DNA of 5,908 bases from Paracoccaceae bacterium (lineage in GTDB: Bacteria > Pseudomonadota > Alphaproteobacteria > Rhodobacterales > Rhodobacteraceae): positions 1 to 5,908 of the forward strand of contig SLQN01000294.1 in assembly GCA_007131465.1 (NCBI GenBank). The letters run 5' to 3'. Shown here in pieces: positions 4,046 to 5,908 of this stretch. The position numbers were made by a program, and so were the translations under genes. The notes under the pieces were generated by a model. That model was given only the letters and a program-made list of their open reading frames with translations, made no database searches and had not been told where the DNA came from. Positions within the stretch are counted from its first letter, which is position 1, and each line of letters opens with the position of its first letter.

Positions 4046-5878
4046 TCACCTCTCGGCCTTCTCCGCCAGCGCCAGCCATTCCTCTTCCGCCGCCTCGAGC
4101 GCAGACTGGCGCGCGGCCATCGCCTCGGTTGCCTTGCGGAATTTCACCGGCTCCCGCGCGAACAATTCCGCATCCGCCAGAAGCCCCGCAAGTTTCGCGA
4201 TTTCCGCCTCCAGCCGGGCAATCTCGGCGGGCAGTTTCTCCAGCCGGTGGCTCTCGGTGAAACTCAGGCCCGGTTTCACGCGTGCCTGCGGCTTGCTGCC
4301 CCCGCCGCCCCCGGCGCTGGCCTTCTCTGCCACGGCCTGCGCGCCGCCCTTCTCGGGCCCGCCCGCCCCGGCGTCGCGCTGCGCCAGATAATCGCTCCAG
4401 CCGCCCGCATAGGCCGTCACCCGGCCCGCGCCCTCGAAGACCAGCGTGGTCGAGGCGATCCGGTCGATGAAATCGCGGTCATGGCTGACCAAAAGCACCG
4501 TGCCGTCGAATTCGCCCAGGATATCCTGCAACAGATCCAGCGTTTCCACGTCCAGATCATTGGTCGGCTCGTCCAGCACCAGAAGGTTGGCAGGCTGCGC
4601 CATGATCCGCGCCAAGAGCAGCCGCGCCTTCTCGCCCCCCGAAAGCGAGCGCACCGGCGCGCGGGCCTGCGATTCGTCAAACAGGAATTCCTTGAGATAG
4701 CCCACCACATGCTTGGGGCTTCCGCGCACCATCACCTGATCGGCCTGCCCCGAGACACGCATCAGCGGATCGCCGGTCAGGTTTTCCCAAAGCGAGGCAT
4801 CAGGGTCAAGCTGCGCGCGGGACTGATCGAAAATCGCGGTTTCCAGATTCGTGCCGCGCCGGATCGTGCCCGTGTCCGGCTCCTCCGCGCCGGTGATCAG
4901 GCGCAGAAGCGTGGTCTTGCCAATGCCATTGGGGCCGACAAAGGCCACCCGCTCGCCGCGCTGGATGCGCAGGTCAAAATCGCGCAGGATCACGCGGTCA
5001 CCGTAAGCCTTGCTCACCCCCTCCAGATCGGCCACCAGCTTGCCCGAGGGCGCAGCGGTTTCCAGCGCCATCGCGGCCGTGCCCTGACGGCGGATCTGGC
5101 CCGCGCGCTCGGCGCGCAGGGCCTGCAACGCGCGCACCCGGCCCTGATTGCGCTTGCGCCGCGCGCTGATGCCTTCGACGGCCCAGCGCGCTTCGGCCTT
5201 GATCTTGCGGTCCAGCTTGTGGCGGGCCTCGTCCTCGGTCGCGAAATGCGTGTCGCGCCAGTCCTCAAACCCCTCGAACCCGGTCTCGCGGCGGCGCACC
5301 TGCGCGCGGTCCACCCACAGCGTCGCCCGGCTGAGCGCGCGCAGGAAAGCGCGGTCATGGCTGATCAGAACATAGCCCGCACGCGTCTCGCGCAGACGAC
5401 GCTCCAGCCAGCCGATGGCATGAATGTCCAGATGGTTTGTCGGCTCGTCCAGCAGCATCAGATCAGGCGCCTCGGCCAGCAGCCGCGCGAGTGCGGCGCG
5501 CCGCCGCTCCCCGCCCGAAGCACGCTCGGGCGCAAGGGCGGGGTCGAAATCCAGCCCCTCGGCGGCCATTTCGACGCGGTATTCCTCGGCCGGATCAAGG
5601 GTCTGGGCGGCAAAATCGCCCAAGCTGGCGAAGCCTTTGAAATCGGGGTCCTGCTCCATATAGCCCACAGTGATGCCAGGGCTGAGGCTGCGCGCGCCAT
5701 GGTCAGGCTCCACCAGCCCGGCCATGACCTTCATCAGCGTGGATTTGCCCGATCCGTTGCGCCCCACCAGCGCCACCCTGTCGCCCGGCTGGATCACCAG
5801 ATCCAGCCCGTCAAACAGGGGAGTGCCGCCGAAGGTCAGCGAAATGCGCGAAAGTTGAAGAAGCGGAGCCTGTGCCAT
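4046..5878 (-). CDS. uup: ABC-F family ATPase, Uup type
   Basis: A cytosolic protein of 610 residues with two ATP-binding cassettes and no membrane segments. ABC-F proteins of this branch act on ribosomes, and Uup is also linked to genome stability and precise transposon excision. Cassette 1 has Walker A GRNGSGKST (39-47), signature ASGGE (120-124), Walker B with DEPTNHLD (144-151) and switch His in SHDRAF. The Arg-rich linker between cassettes (~200-275) contains ARRKRNQGRVRALQALR. Cassette 2 has GPNGIGKTT (315-323), LSGGE (412-416), DEPTNDLD (436-443) and SHDRDF. After a Gly/Ala-rich tether (~503-530), residues 540-608 form the coiled-coil domain diagnostic of Uup (SFTESHRLEKLPAEIARLEAEI). 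MAQAPLLQLS at 5878 is the usual family start; an ATG three codons earlier (5887) is also possible. Both starts have weak ribosome binding sites. High G+C and typical codon use mark it as core chromosome. The end near 4046 faces the VRR-NUC remnant. Confidence 0.95.
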   Translation of the reverse strand: MAQAPLLQLSRISLTFGGTPLFDGLDLVIQPGDRVALVGRNGSGKSTLMKVMAGLVEPDHGARSLSPGITVGYMEQDPDFKGFASLGDFAAQTLDPAEEYRVEMAAEGLDFDPALAPERASGGERRRAALARLLAEAPDLMLLDEPTNHLDIHAIGWLERRLRETRAGYVLISHDRAFLRALSRATLWVDRAQVRRRETGFEGFEDWRDTHFATEDEARHKLDRKIKAEARWAVEGISARRKRNQGRVRALQALRAERAGQIRRQGTAAMALETAAPSGKLVADLEGVSKAYGDRVILRDFDLRIQRGERVAFVGPNGIGKTTLLRLITGAEEPDTGTIRRGTNLETAIFDQSRAQLDPDASLWENLTGDPLMRVSGQADQVMVRGSPKHVVGYLKEFLFDESQARAPVRSLSGGEKARLLLARIMAQPANLLVLDEPTNDLDVETLDLLQDILGEFDGTVLLVSHDRDFIDRIASTTLVFEGAGRVTAYAGGWSDYLAQRDAGAGGPEKGGAQAVAEKASAGGGGGSKPQARVKPGLSFTESHRLEKLPAEIARLEAEIAKLAGLLADAELFAREPVKFRKATEAMAARQSALEAAEEEWLALAEKAER

Positions 5879-5908
5879 GGCGCGCATATAGGCATCAGCG
5901 CGGCGCAG

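Noticed and set aside
3964..4260. Continuation of the VRR-NUC frame
   Set aside because: Similarity ends near 3963. The rest is Pro/Arg/Ser-rich, and most of it is antisense to the C-terminal coiled coil of the ABC-F protein.
4134..5858. Several plus-strand frames across the right third
   Set aside because: All are antisense to the well-supported ABC-F gene and show typical high-G+C shadow composition.

Overview
The window looks like a piece of an alphaproteobacterial chromosome, most likely Rhodobacteraceae (Roseobacter group or relatives). The reasons are the family content (a TRAP solute-binding protein, an FCD-type GntR regulator, a Uup-type ABC-F protein), the codon usage, and a short protein fragment that resembles the start of the PetR-like response regulator of Rhodobacterales. 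The taxonomic call is inference from recalled family resemblance; no search was run.

Layout. Positions 1-562 (minus strand) hold the N-terminal 187 residues of a periplasmic DctP-type TRAP solute-binding protein, cut by the window edge. A 299-bp divergent intergenic region (563-861) follows. On the plus strand come a cysteine-dependent Asp/Glu racemase-superfamily enzyme (862-1635; arylmalonate decarboxylase / maleate isomerase type) and an overlapping FCD-type GntR regulator (1617-2324). Together these look like an accessory uptake-and-metabolism cassette for a small carboxylate: transporter on one side, enzyme and regulator on the other, probably controlled from the shared intergenic region. 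This part is visibly less G+C-rich than the right half of the window.

The regulator converges on a minus-strand luciferase-like flavin monooxygenase (2478-3485), which has a clear Shine-Dalgarno sequence, a plausible promoter, a 14-bp palindrome over the promoter and a terminator-like hairpin at its 3' end. Upstream of it, at 3768-3963, is the oddest object in the window. A good ribosome binding site and ATG start the first ~19 codons of what looks like a response regulator, and the sequence then passes abruptly, in another frame, into the catalytic core of a VRR-NUC (phage-type) nuclease. That core stops at a perfect hairpin. I read this as a rearrangement scar or decayed phage fragment.

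The right third (4046-5878, minus strand) is an intact, high-G+C Uup-type ABC-F ATPase, a housekeeping gene. No tRNA, rRNA, CRISPR array or complete mobile element was seen.
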